A model generated the notes under the pieces. It did not search any database. It was not told where the DNA came from and saw nothing but the letters and a program-made list of their open reading frames with translations. A program made the translations under genes and the position numbers. Shown here piece after piece: positions 11,347 to 23,231 of a DNA stretch of 64,000 bases. Numbering within the stretch: position 1 is the stretch's first letter; every line of letters begins with the position of its first letter. This stretch comes from Gamsiella multidivaricata (lineage: Eukaryota; Mortierellomycota; Mortierellomycetes; Mortierellales; Mortierellaceae): NCBI RefSeq assembly GCF_025024155.1, contig NW_026251748.1:186001-250000 (forward strand). Reading direction: 5' to 3'.

Positions 11347-11786
11347 GCATCCTGCTCATTGCATCGTGGGAATCATGTGATGTATGTGTGTCAACTTCCC
11401 TTTCTTTCTTCTTTCTGACCCTTTTTCCCGCTCTGCCATCATCCCCTCTTGCACGGCAGCTGCCCATCGATTCTATCACGCAGCGTGGCCAGATCCCACT
11501 CTGTTCCCATCCCCTTCCAGGAACAGAAATACCTCGGAGCGAATTAGGGCGTTAAAGCAGAGGGCGATGAAGGATCGACTCGACTCGCTGTAGCAAGGAC
11601 ACGCCCTCAACCGCGTCAATCTCGAGAACAAAGACCTCTCTTTCATCCTCTTGTCATCTGCACAGACACCTCTTTCTCTATTCCGCACTCAACAGCGCGT
11701 CAAAGTGGCTCCTCTCCCTCAGCACGCCTTTGCTTCTTTGTCCGCTCAATTGGCCTTCCTTTCCTGTCGACAGAGCGTGCGGAGCC

Positions 11787-14700
11787 ATGTTCAGCTGGAC
11801 AGGCTTCCCAGAATCCCTCGACAACAACTATGATGACCTCGAGTCCACGGCTCTGGCCTCTCCTCTCTCTGCAACCCCCATCCCGGCTACATCCTCGACC
11901 ACTATCTCATCCCTACCGCAGCCCACTGCTCCCTCTCCAATGCTAGCCCTTCCCAGGTCCGCCTCAACATCTCAGATTGACTCGACTTCGCCCACGCCAC
12001 ACTTTGAGACTGCCACAGGGAGCCTATATCCTCTTTCGACAGGATCTCGACCGCACCAGCGAGTGCCAGGTGCCATATCTTTGTCCGAGTCCAACCCACT
12101 CTCAGCGGGCTCCTCTTCGAAGCAGGCCTCAATTCTAAAAGCCGGCGTGTCACTCGAGCCCATCAGCAGTGGCCTGAAAGCACCACCAAACTCGTCCAAC
12201 GATCATTCTTTAACCGGAGCTGGAATAGGACACCGAGGATTGCAATGCGGCTTGTCGTTGGAGCCACCGTCCATGTCGTGGTGGTACACCAAGAAGAGCG
12301 CGGATCTCCCGGACTTTGTGCTTATCTCAGAGTTTTCAGAGATGGAAGGGCCACGGGCAGTAATGACGATCCCGGATAACATTGTCGACCTCACAAGGGA
12401 TTCGTATTCATCGCAGAAGCAGCGCGCACAAGAGCCATCTACGAAGCACTCGCAGGATGCTTCTGATGCTAGTTCCTCAACTTTAGCGGCCGAAGGCAGC
12501 GGCTTTCCGGATAGCGAGGACCAGTTCGATATCCATGAGTTCGTTCTTCGAATTACCTCTGTTGACCAACAGGCCAGGGAATCGTACGTGTTAATAATAT
12601 TCAAATGCATTTATGTCTTTGTGTTGTGCTCACACGACCACTACATTCTACCCTCGTATAACCAGGAGCATGAACGTGACATGGGCCATCCTTCCTGACC
12701 CGCTTGATTTGTTAAACATCCCATAAATAGGTCAGGCAGTTTCCATATTCCCGAGGATATCGAGGTCCATATCAGCGATACAGAAAAGGGCTACTGGGCA
12801 TATGTAGGTTAAACGACTGTTTCGCTTTCTGCTTTCTATTTTCTTTTACAAGTAATGGCCGAGACTAACGACGCACGAGTTTGTTCCGGCCATTGTTTAT
12901 AGGTGCACCAGTTCACGCTGTTCGATATCAACGCGCGAGGATTTGTACGGCCCTTTTGCATGTCATACATCACTAGAGATCCGCACAAGATCTTGCAACA
13001 CTACGAAGAAATGCGGCACAAATTTACTAGAGCAGCACTTTATTTCAAGACAGGAAACTACGCTTTGTTCAGACAGGACCTCACAAAAAAACTGCGGGAC
13101 CTGAACTATACCAACAATCTCTTGTCAGAGGCACCTGCAGATCCGACGCGTCATTCGGACACATCAGCTACGACTGTGTCTGGCGAGTCCTCATTGCCGT
13201 CAGAATCCAGCCCGAAAACCCTCGCCCAATCTGTCGATCTGTCCAGAAAAGCAGAGTCATCGCAGGGCGGAGACTTGACTGAACAACAAAAGGCGGACCT
13301 GGAGTCGATCAAGGACGCCATCGAGACAGCAACTCACATCATCAGTGTACTCGAGCACTACTCTATCGACGGTCAGCCTTTGCTTGGTCATGCAGACGAT
13401 GGACATGAAGGCCCTCAATCGATGGCACCCCTCTCTGATCTCTCGCCCATGACCTCTTCTGAGAACCTTGCAATGTTGGCAGCGGGTCGATCAGGACCAA
13501 CGGATCCTTCTTTATTCCTCGGTGCCTCCTTAAGATCAGGATCTAGGATTCGCCGAAAGGCTTCGACACCGAACGTCACAGGCGGAGCACCATCCAGAAT
13601 TTTGGATGCAGCAGGAGGAACAGGCATGATGTCAGAAGGATTATCAGCACCATTGCCTCCTCATCTGCTTGGTATTCAACAGGATCAATCGCGAAAGAAC
13701 TCAGTCGTGTCGGACTATGACTCGATGATGTATGAGGCTCCAGAATACGAAGCCCAGTATGTCACGACATTATACCCCATCTATCGCGACGAAGTTGTCT
13801 TTCGACCGCTGCGTGAGCTGTGCATAGCCAACATGGTATGGAATTCGTCGTTTCACTTTCACCTGGGTATCAAAAGGATCAAGGACATTTTGAAGGAGTT
13901 TCAAGCCGACTCGCAGCTGCTCGGTGAAGCTGCGGACAGTCTCAAGCGCATTCGTAAGCATTCTATTTTATTTTATTTTTATTTTTATTTTTTAAATTAG
14001 TATTCTGATGACGACTCTATTCTACAGTAATAATGCTCAATCTATTGCACTCTTTTTTTCAGGTCCAACAATTTCAACCGTGACAATAGGGCAGAGGTAA
14101 TGAAGGAGGCACTCTTGTCAGTGATTATCGACCCTTACATACTGGAAGCCTTACAGATGAAGCTGTTTATTGTTTTCGCTATAATAGATTCATGATCAAC
14201 TTTCGCAATCCAGATTTCAACAGGTAGGTCGCATGAGCGAGTGTTATTTCATCTTTCATAACCAAGAACCTGGACATATGTGGCTAACATGGTCGTTTCG
14301 GTTACAGGATCACTGCACGTCCGACGCAGCATCATGAATCTCCTGTCCCCCTAATGGAGCTTCTTCAAGGGATTTCGCTCGCTAATGCCCCTTCAGAAGA
14401 TGGAGTGCCGGCCCAAGAGATTTTGATATCTGGAGCGCAAGAGCCAATTGCCACAACTTTCGGTGAACCCGGGGCAGAGGAGAGACGACCAGGGCCTACT
14501 ATGGACGCTGAGGATGCCGATGATGAACAAACGGGATATGACTCGCTGGACGATGCTGCCTCATTCTTTACGGCGGTAACAGGAATGGCTACGCACTCGG
14601 AGACACCAACACGGGACGCATTCATCATCTCGCCCTTGGACCGCTCTGCGCGAGTGGTAGAATGGCACCAGGAACAGCAAACACTACATCGTGCAAAGGG

Positions 14701-17700
14701 CGCTCCTAATAACACATCGTCTCATGGAGCTTTGGAACAGGTGCCGTGGTCTTTCGGTGCTGGCATGAACCAGGGAGAACAGTCTCTCGCAACCGGAACA
14801 ATCAACAGGCATCTACACCGACAGTCTGCTCAGAGTGGGACAAGCATGGGCATCATTACATCAGGACCAATTCAGGCTACATATTGCCCCACTACCATTC
14901 TCGATACGCTGCAAAAGGATCCAACGCTCGCCAAGCATCTTGTATTTGCGCTATTCAGTGGCCAGAAGCTATGCATTATGGGCAAGAGCGAGAATGAGGC
15001 AAAGGTCCGATCATTGGTCGCGGTGCTGGCGACATTTTTGCCACATGTGGGCTACCCATCGAGAGAGGAGCAGCTGATAGAGCACCAGCGTCAGATCGTA
15101 ACATGGTACCAGGGACATGGACTTTTGCAAGTGGAAGAGATGGACAGATTATGTCTCGTGGGCGTGGACTCGAGTAAGATCGACCCAAAGTTTCTGGAAT
15201 CCGATGTTTGCGTTCTGGACTACGACACTCTCACATGGGCCAATGGACGGCAGTACACTGATGGCATTCTTCTCGAGTCGATTTTTCGCAACTTGTCCAT
15301 CTTTTCGGAGGATGCCTCGTTTGTGGCATTTGTGGATGCGAAAGTGTTTGACATCCTCCTAAAATCATTCTTGTACTATCATCTGATCTTTCATGGACGG
15401 TTATACCAAGGTGGACTAATGGCACCGGGAGCCCAAGCATTCTACTCCAGCGGCGCCTCAGATGATGGCGAGGCCTTTTCCTACCAGAACAATTTTCGTA
15501 GCTCTCGACCGTCGCCGGCATCACCGCGAGCTGCCGGATTCTCACGATTGGCGCGAAGGAGTACATCGGCCTATCCCTCGTCGACGCAGCTTGGAGCAAC
15601 CCTTTATAAAACTTCGAGCACCCGACCGGCATCTCTGTCATCTCATGAGTCGTCTGATGCCGAGAAGCCTCTGCAAGGACAGCACGGGAATCGAGGGCAT
15701 CAACACTATGAAAGGAATGGGCTAGACCGGCTGCTCCTATCCGGAGACGAATCCATTCAGGGCGGAGGACCTACACAATATACTACGTCGCAGGGCATGC
15801 GGAAATGGAAGAAATGGTTCGAATATTGGAGTGCGAAGAGTGCGGCAATGATTGATCCTGCACTGGCAGCCTTTGGAAGATCAGACTCTGCTGCTGTAGC
15901 GATGGAGGGCGCCCCGGGCGATGACAATCGACGAAAACGAACCAGCAGCAGGCGTTCGAGTCCGCACCGGCGCTCAAAGACCCTACCTAACCACCACACA
16001 AGTCCCGGTCGACATCGAGAGGCTAGAGAAAGGGAGAAGGAGCGTGATCGAGAACGGGATCGAGAGCGGAATCGAAAATCTGCGTTTGACCACTTCAACC
16101 AGGGTAAGGAGAAATCTCCAGTGTCCAACAGTAGCGACTCAGAGCTGAACATCAATAACGAAGACATGGCAACGTTCGAGAAAGAGTTAATTATGAACGA
16201 GAAGAGTAGGATGGAGTACCTGGCGAGTCGCGATGATGATCAGGAGGGAGAGGTAGCCAAACCAAGGGTCAACGAGAGTTATGCCAATCTGACCGAAGCA
16301 CTGACTCCCACATCGAAAGGCTCGGGAGCGCTGCGGAGGCTGAAGCCGAAGCGGCCACTTTTGCTCCATCGCTCGACGTCAAAGCTGAGCGAAGCTGAGC
16401 GAGAACGGGAGCGGGAACGAGAACGGAGCGGACAAGACGACCAAACTGGTGCTGTCAACGGAGAGTCATTCAAATGGAGAGCACCATCGGGATCAGTAGG
16501 ATCGCCTCCTCACTCGACCGCCTTTCACAGTCTTGCTGGTGCGATTCGAGCCATGTCCTTTGGGCACTCATCAGGCTCGACCATTGCGCAAGACGCCACA
16601 CCTCAGGTAGACACACTTTCCAGGAATGCGAGCAGGCGCAGCACAGAGATACAGCCCAGCCCCAGGAATAGCAAGGAATTTTCAGATTCAACTCATCATC
16701 ACAAGGAGGTGAAGAGGCGTGGATCGACCCGTGCGAAAGCCAAGGCGTGGCTACTAAAGTCTAAGCGGAAGAGACGGAGTAGGGTTTCTGAGGGTGAGCA
16801 AGTTGGGCAGGCTGGGCAAGAGCCCCAGGAGGTAGACGAGCATGGCGAGGATTTGAGCGAGGATGATCAGGAATACGACCATGAACCTCATGAGCCTGAA
16901 CGAGCCCTGCCTGCACTGCCGCAGGAGGCTGAAGACGCGGAGATGACAGTGCGCGCAGCGCCCAGATCGGCTCCATCCAGTATACCCTCTGCAAGCAGCG
17001 CCCTGACCGCTCTTCCTGTGCAGTCTCGTTCGAGCGTTGATTTAACACAGACAGTGCGACCATATCACGCACCTGAACCAGCGCTGGAGGTTCCGCTGAC
17101 GATTCAGGAAATTGCAGCACAGGAACCGACTCGGATCACGCCCCGCGTATTGGCAAACAAACTGTCTTCGTCGGGCCTCAGCAGTGGCAACAATAGCAGT
17201 CGTGTGTCCTCTGCCAATCCATCCAGGATCACATCGCCTACTGTCTTATCATTCTCGGCTGGACACCGGCAGCGACTGGACCCGAAGTCTGGCGCCAGAC
17301 TGCCATCAAAAGATACCGGTCCTCCTCGCACGACAGCAGCTGTAGCATCGACATCTCTGGAAGAGCGATCTGAAATCGATGATAGCGAGTACGACCCGCG
17401 GCGGGACCCTGGTCGTGAGAGTGCAACAGAGTACGAGACCTCCTTAGAGACATTTGCGGGGCCAGACAGCGGAAACTTGAGCTCGTTTGGACACGAGGGG
17501 AACGGCAGTTTACGCGGTAGCAATAGACAGTCTTTTGGCTCTTCAACGAGGACATCGCTGGATGCTGCGGTGGCAGCGGCTGATGCAGCGAGAGTCAGTA
17601 CTATGGAAGAAGCAGATAGCATGACATCTCAACAGCAACAGCAGCAGAAGCTAGGAGAGGACTCGAAGGAGGATAGTAAACCACTGTCAGGCAAGGATAT

Positions 17701-17950
17701 GACGACGGTGACCCTGACCGAAGAGGAGGAAGCTGTTGTGCGTGAGATGCTAGGCGGGATCACTGGGGCTGATGATTGGGCTATTATTGTTGTAAGGCGA
17801 CTGTTCTGTATCTGGTTTTGCATAATATTGAATGCTCCATGATGGTAACCATTTCTTCTCTATTCTCATAACATCTAGCACTTGGCAACAATGGTGGATG
17901 TCTACGAGCGCAGCAAGGATCCTACGACACCTGTGTCAAATGAGCCATAG
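11787..17950 (+). CDS. SMCR8-like DENN-module protein with long disordered C-terminal half
   Basis: Seven exons: 11787-12583, 12731-12803, 12903-13953, 14063-14096, 14188-14223, 14308-17791, 17879-17950 (1848 aa). SMCR8/folliculin-type longin-DENN hallmarks: DFVLISEFSEMEGPRAVMTI near residue 170, FDIHEFVLRITSVDQQ at the end of exon 1, then HQFTLFDINARGFVRPFCM, YITRDPHKI and RAALYFKTGN. Exons 4 and 5 are only 34 and 36 nt but are needed to continue the strand RPTISTVTIGQRFMINFRNP. A second conserved block (about residues 850-1050) contains LVFALFSGQKLCIMG and DVCVLDYDTLTWANG. The region after that is Ser-rich with Arg/Glu repeats (EREKERDRERDRER), and the extreme C-terminus is again conserved-looking. 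In animals SMCR8 pairs with C9orf72 and WDR41 as a GAP complex in autophagy and lysosome control; the same role here is inference. The start ATG at 11787 lies just before MFSWTGFPES. Confidence 0.8.
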
Positions 17951-18204
17951 CAGGACGAATCTTTTCGTCTTTTAATTTTTCTGCGACCTAATTTTTTGTA
18001 TTCTACCAATTGAGTGTATATTATTAAAAAGAAGCGCGAACTTTTTCGTCCTTCTTGAACCATCAAAAAAAAGTGGTTGAAAGCCTATGTCAAACAAAGC
18101 AAACTTGGAAGTAGAGAATCGAAATTGGTCCCTTTATGATACATTTTATGGTTGGTCTAGAACGGGTCAGCCTATAGGTTGTGAGTCTTTGCACAAAAGT
18201 CTTT

Positions 18205-20156
18205 CTATTTCTTTCCGGCATCGGACTTGAATGTTGAGTGCAACAAAAACATCCTGCTGAAGACCATCAGCGCTGGTGGGACAGTGGCATCCTTGCTTAA
18301 GCTCAGCTTCAGCCAGTAGGCCAGCGACTTTTCCAAATGCTCCTTGCTAACCTCAAGAGAGCGCATGCCGCGTTCCTCGTTTGCTAGTTGAAGCTCGGCG
18401 AAGGTCAGAGAGTCGACACCGTCCTTTTGGATCAGGAGATCGTCTTCCTTGATGTACCGCATGTACTTGTCCAGGCGCTTGGTGAGCAGGAACTTGGGAC
18501 CAAATCCATTCAAGCCCATGAACCTGGGTATTGCGAAGAAGGAGAAGAAGAGGTGAGGAGGAGGGGTGGGGGAAGAGTGAATCTCGACGCGTGAATTTGA
18601 ACAAAGGCAATAAGCATAGAATTGGATGTGGTTACAAAATAGCACTGAATACGTTACCGACAGAAGGAAGCGAGGTGTTGGTGATCAATCATGGAGTAGT
18701 CAAATCCCTCGCCGTATTTTTTGGCGATCGTGATGAAGGAGTTGTAATTAGCAAGAGCCTCCTTGTTGATCTACAGAATAATACGTTTGCAGAGCACGAT
18801 ACAAAAAAATTAAAGTTGTTAATGATTGTTCGCGAGATATGGCGGATGGTCTATGGTAGGATATCCATTTTTTTTTTTTTTTTTTTTTTTTTTGGTTTTT
18901 TGGGAGAGTTTTTTTTGGTTTTTTTGTCCGCACTCTTATATATGAAAGAGAGAAATATATACCTCGCGACGGTTCAAACGAATCAACTTCTCGGTCATGG
19001 CACTGCGTTTCTCATGTGTCTTCTTGCGAAGTCCCTCCTATCAAGCGTGCAAATCCAGCCATGTTAATTTCCCATAAAATATAGAGATGACAATAGCATC
19101 GATAGGAAGAAACGAACGACTTACAAGCTGTGATGGGGTAACGCAGGTTGTTGGGATCAGCTGAGGTGCAAAGATGATGATCAAGGGAATGTATTCTGTT
19201 GCTAGGATGAAAACCAAGCCGAAGGGAATCAATCGTTTGAGGTTCATATCCGTCTGGTGGATCTATTGAGTGAACAGAAGACAGAGCGGTCAGTGCAAGC
19301 GATTAAAATGGTTGAACATTGGCGTTCCCAGGGATTGGGTATCTATAACAATAGAACAAAGAGTTCCCTACAAGCTGGAACTCCCGACGGGTCAATTGAT
19401 GTCCCTCTTCCTTCTGAGCCCTTTTGAGGTCCTTGACGATCTTCTTGTTCACCCACAACATCTTGACGCCGTCCTTGCATTGGATGACAATTTCCTTGCC
19501 CTTGCGGAAGAAATCCCTTGCTTTCCCTACGACCCCAGCGTTTGGTGGGGATTGAAGAGCCGCTGCAACGGGGTCGACGGTGTTGTGGATGTTCTCGGGC
19601 GCAACTGAACCAGCAGTTCCAGCACCGATAGGCTTGATAAGATCTTCCAGGGGTGCTGGGTGAGGTTGGACAGGTGCCGCCGCTGCGTTCTTGGAGGGCT
19701 CAGTGGTGGATGTGCTGTAGAAGACAGATCGATGGAGGTGGGCCAATGTTGGAGCATAACTGCTAGAGATGTATACAGGATCAGATATTTCAAGGGGTTA
19801 AATGGTGTTCTTTGAGTAGTATAGCATAGTGCTGCAGTTTTGCAGTAGTGGGACAGGGTGTCATTACCGAGCTGCGAACTGTGGTTGAGGAACCAGGAAG
19901 CCGGTAACACGGACACTCGAACGGGCAATTAAGGAACTGTTTGAAGACAGTAGCCAAATTGAGGGAATGAGTTAGTGGTACTTTAATAGATATCGAGAAC
20001 CGAGAGGGGGACTCCACGGTGTGGAAAAATTCAGGGGAGGGGAGGGGGGGAAGCTAAAGCGAGAAGTTGATGAGACGAGTGTGAGGATGCTTACAGATTC
20101 CTCGCATTCGCCTGATGTCCCAGTCGAGTGGCGACTCTGATAACTGCTCCAGCCAT
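18205..20156 (-). CDS. LETM1-domain mitochondrial inner-membrane protein, LETMD1-like length
   Basis: Seven exons from the start: 20095-20156, 19868-19936, 19372-19759, 19125-19262, 18963-19037, 18658-18770, 18205-18523 (387 aa). The N-terminus (MAGAVIRVATRLGHQANARN, then SLIARSSVRVTGFLVPQPQ) is basic and free of acidic residues, as expected of a mitochondrial presequence. The LETM1 region follows: FFRKGKEIVIQCKDGVKMLW, LTRREFQL, then one membrane segment (KRLIPFGLVFILATEYIPLI) and a matrix domain with GLNGFGPKFLL, ELQLANEERGMRSLE, LEKSLAYWLKLSL and VPPALMVFSR. Full-length Mdm38/LETM1 carries extra C-terminal coiled coils that are absent here, so this is closer to the short LETMD1-type members. 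The family acts in inner-membrane cation homeostasis and ribosome attachment. It is convergent with the SMCR8-like gene, with 254 bases between the stops. Confidence 0.8.
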
Positions 20157-20392
20157 GGCGTCTTGCTATCAAAGGTTGTTGTTGCAAAAGAGCAAAAAAA
20201 TAGTAGAAGGAAGGAGAGCAGGGAAGGAGGGCGTATTCGAGACTATACAATACGTGACTAGTATTTCGGTATTTATGTTTTTTTTATTGCCCTACTTCGC
20301 TCGCTGTGCTTTTTGAGGAAAGCATGCATGGCACAAAAAATGAGCTTGCTTCTTCACCAGATCTGGTCTCGAAACTATCAAACTCATCACCA

Positions 20393-21303
20393 ATGCCTCC
20401 TAAAAAGACGCTCAAGTCCGTAATCCCCAAGTCTACAACAGCCAAGCTGGTGAGACCAGCTACGCCCAAGGGAGTCTCAAAGAATTCTAGTATGAGCCCC
20501 CCCCTCTCCCCCAAGGCGCTTTGTTTTTTTGTTCAGTTCAGCTCTAAAGAAATTTGTTGCCATGGTATCTAACAACAACAATAACCCTCTCTCTTTTAAT
20601 ACCATGAATGCTTATAGCTTCGAAAGCATCCGAGATCGATGACATCTTTAGCACAGGAACTATCTCTTCATCCACATCGAAGCCAAAGTCTAAAACGGAT
20701 GAATCAGTAGGGTCTACATCAAACAAGGACTCGAAGAAAAATGGGTCTAAGAAGGACGCAACGGCCACCGGATCAAAATCAAAACCTGTGAGCGTACTTA
20801 GTCAAAAGGGACAGGAACAGGAACAGGCACAGGCAAGGAAGGGAAACACTCACGAAGACGATGTCTTCTTAGGTGAATCGCTTGACGACAGCGAGGACGA
20901 GGAGGAGGTGGATGAGGAGCAATTGATGTTTGACGAGGAAGAACAGAATGAATCTGAGGAGGCGGCACTTGCGAAATTGATGGCCAACAAGAAGAACAAG
21001 GCCAAGCAGGATAAGAGTGCGAACAAATCAGGGGTGGTTTCGACGAAGCCGAAGAGCGGAGGGAAAGTTGAAGCCGTTGTGTTCAATGAGCGACCTGCAG
21101 CTGCAGCTGCAGCGGCTGCAACAGCCAAGATCCAAAAGTTCAAGCGGCCCAAAGGAACGGAGCCAGATAGTGATGACGAGCTAGAGAAGAAGGCGAAGCG
21201 CAGGATGGACGATGGGCTGCGGTTGTTTGATATTAATGATTTGAACATTGGCAAGGGAGGTGAGACAGAGCTGTGTCCGTTTGATTGCCAGTGCTGCTTT
21301 TAA
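20393..21303 (+). CDS. DUF1764 family protein
   Basis: Exons 20393-20489 and 20618-21303 join in phase 1 to give 260 aa. The family signature is clear at both ends: KASEIDDIFS near the start of exon 2, and the C-terminal MDDGLRLFDINDLNIGKGG followed by ELCPFDCQCCF. The middle is Lys/Ser-rich and Glu/Asp-rich with an Ala tract (about residues 187-195) and is likely disordered. Function is unknown; the charged composition suggests a nuclear protein. The start was set at MPPKKTLKS; in-frame upstream ATGs exist (one at 20324) and cannot be excluded. It is divergent from the LETM1 gene, with only 236 bases between the starts. Confidence 0.8.
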
Positions 21304-21892
21304 ACAGTGCAAAACGGAGATAGCACACTAAGGAGCCGGGTATTCCCATGTACACACACATACACTTTTATTGCATTCGATCTATTCATTCATAATAAAC
21401 ACCCATTGGAATCAAACTATGTTTTTCTGTCTTTGTTGGTCTGTGCATGGCCGAGACGATCGTGTGCCAAGGGGGATGTGGAAGGGAAGGGATAGCCAAG
21501 CCAAGCCAAGACGGATGCGCGTGTTAGCCTTGTCCTTGCTTCGCTGTGGAGGAGTCGCCAGCAATGCTTTGTAAAGTGAAATACTACATTGAGGATGCTC
21601 TCAATTGCTTGGCCCAGTTCGGACAAAACATGTCGAACATGAAAAAGAGCGTGAATCCGCTGTGCCACGTCACATCGAAGTCGAGGTGGTCTTGGCACAG
21701 GAAGCACGAGCTGGTTGAGGAAGCATAAAACCCACGAGGGAGAAAGAACGATCCTCTCTTTTGTTTGCTTGCTTGCTTGCTCATCCTTCCTCTCTCCCTC
21801 AAACCACAGCCCATTCGTGCACGCGTGTACACGCTCAACCCTTTCAATCAACAAGCAACAACCAGCATAACAAAACATATAGGCATATCACC
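21304..21892. other. Intergenic, no supported gene
   Basis: It contains an AATAAA at 21394-21399 that probably serves the DUF1764 gene, and a GCTTGCTTGCTTGCTTGC repeat near 21767-21782 just before the BAP31 start. Small ORFs on both strands at 21546-21847 are discussed under rejected items. Confidence 0.6.
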
Positions 21893-22937
21893 ATGTCGCT
21901 GCCTTATATGATGGTCTTTACCCTCTTGATGACAGAGGTAAGTACGAAAGAGAGATCGATCAGACCCGGTGCGATTGCGCAGGACGATCAGTACATACTA
22001 ACCTGAACGCGATTCCTGCCTGCTTTTTCGCCTCTGTTAGATGATTACCTTCATCTTCTTGATTGTAAGTCGCACACTGGAAATGGATACGCGACCCTGG
22101 TTTCGCGCTTGCAATGTTTGTTGTGTGGTCGCTTTCCTGTGCTGTTGGCTGAACACTAGTGCCTTTTAATTCTACTCTATAATAGCTCCCCTTGCCTTTC
22201 AACTGGCGACGAGGCATAATCAACTTCCTGTCAAAGTCACCCTTTATGGCCCACATTCAATATGTGATGAAGATCGTCTTCATGTAAGTTGCACTGTTCC
22301 TCGGGAGCGTAAAAATCATATTTTGGGATCACGCCAGCAATTGTTGACGCCTATTTCATTGGCCTTGTTCATTTCCCACGATGCTAGCTTCGTGTTCATT
22401 CTCTTTGTTGGTAAGTCCTTCCTATACAATGACGTACTATCGAATGAAATATGTCGCTGTGAGCGAGGTCAGATATACGATTGTCCTAACCCAATTGATT
22501 CGATTCTTGCCGATTGCCTTTTCATGTTACAGACTCATTGAACCGTGTCATCAAGGTCGAGGACGTCGTCAATGATAATGATCACCATCACCACAACCCC
22601 CATGCTGAAACAAGCATGGCCGCCAGACGCTTCTATGCTCAGCGCAATATGTATGTGATTCGACCCATTCTCTGCATCTGACACCGTGGCAATTCTATCC
22701 GTTTCCCAAGCTGACCTGGATTCCGCTATACTACATGTCTTAAAATACACTAGGTACCTGACTGGATTCACCCTGTTCCTGTCCCTGATCTTGAACCGCA
22801 CCTTCTTCATGATCTTGGATTTGATGAAGAGCGAGGAAAAGATGGAGATTGTCAAGAAGCAGGTATGTCAGCCATTCTTCTGGAACAATGTGCGGCATTT
22901 TGTTTTTTTTTTGGCTTTCATGGAGCGCTAACCATCG

Positions 22938-22968
<31 letters not shown>

Positions 22969-23231
22969 ATTACGTTCTGTGTACAATCGGATAGGCTGCT
23001 CAACAAAGCAAGGAATACGAGCGCGTGTTGGAGTCCGAGACAAAGTTGAAGAAGGAGCTCAAGGATATGCAGGAGAATGCGGCCAGCCATGAGTCGCTCA
23101 AGCAGGATCTTGAGAACTTGAAGAAGCAGGCGAACCAGCAGCAGCTTGAGTACCTGCGTATGGCAGACGAAAACACGGCTCTGGAGAAGAAGCTCAAGGG
23201 CACCAAGTCTGAATCCAGGAAGGACATCTGA
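21893..23231 (+). CDS. BAP31/Yet-family ER membrane protein
   Basis: Seven exons: 21893-21937, 22041-22064, 22186-22283, 22388-22410, 22533-22650, 22754-22862, 22995-23231 (217 aa). Exons 2 and 4 are only 24 and 23 nt, yet each completes a membrane helix. Three hydrophobic segments are seen: MSLPYMMVFTLLMTEMITF, the span around VMKIVFIFVFILFV, and LTGFTLFLSLILNRTFFMIL. The BAP31 landmark RFYAQRNMYLTGFTLFLSLI is present. The last 100 residues form a cytosolic coiled coil (AAQQSKEYERVLESETKLKK onward). The family sorts membrane proteins out of the ER and associates with the translocon. The C-terminus ends SESRKDI, so the KKxx-type retrieval signal of animal BAP31 is absent. Intron 6 carries a run of 29 A. 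Confidence 0.9.
22938..22966. repeat. (A)29 homopolymer in a BAP31 intron
   Basis: An uninterrupted A run on the coding strand between exons 6 and 7, about 30 bases before the acceptor. Confidence 0.85.

Noticed and set aside
12664..12730. Alternative SMCR8 exon starting GAGCATGAACGTGAC
   Set aside because: It follows a good AG but meets an in-frame stop, and using it would break the conserved continuation GSFHIPEDIEVH.
21546..21847. Opposing short ORFs (plus ending HELVEEA; minus ending NWAKQLRASSM)
   Set aside because: Both have protein-like composition, and the minus one follows a good polypyrimidine-CAG acceptor. However, no start exon fits before the BAP31 gene and the two readings exclude each other.
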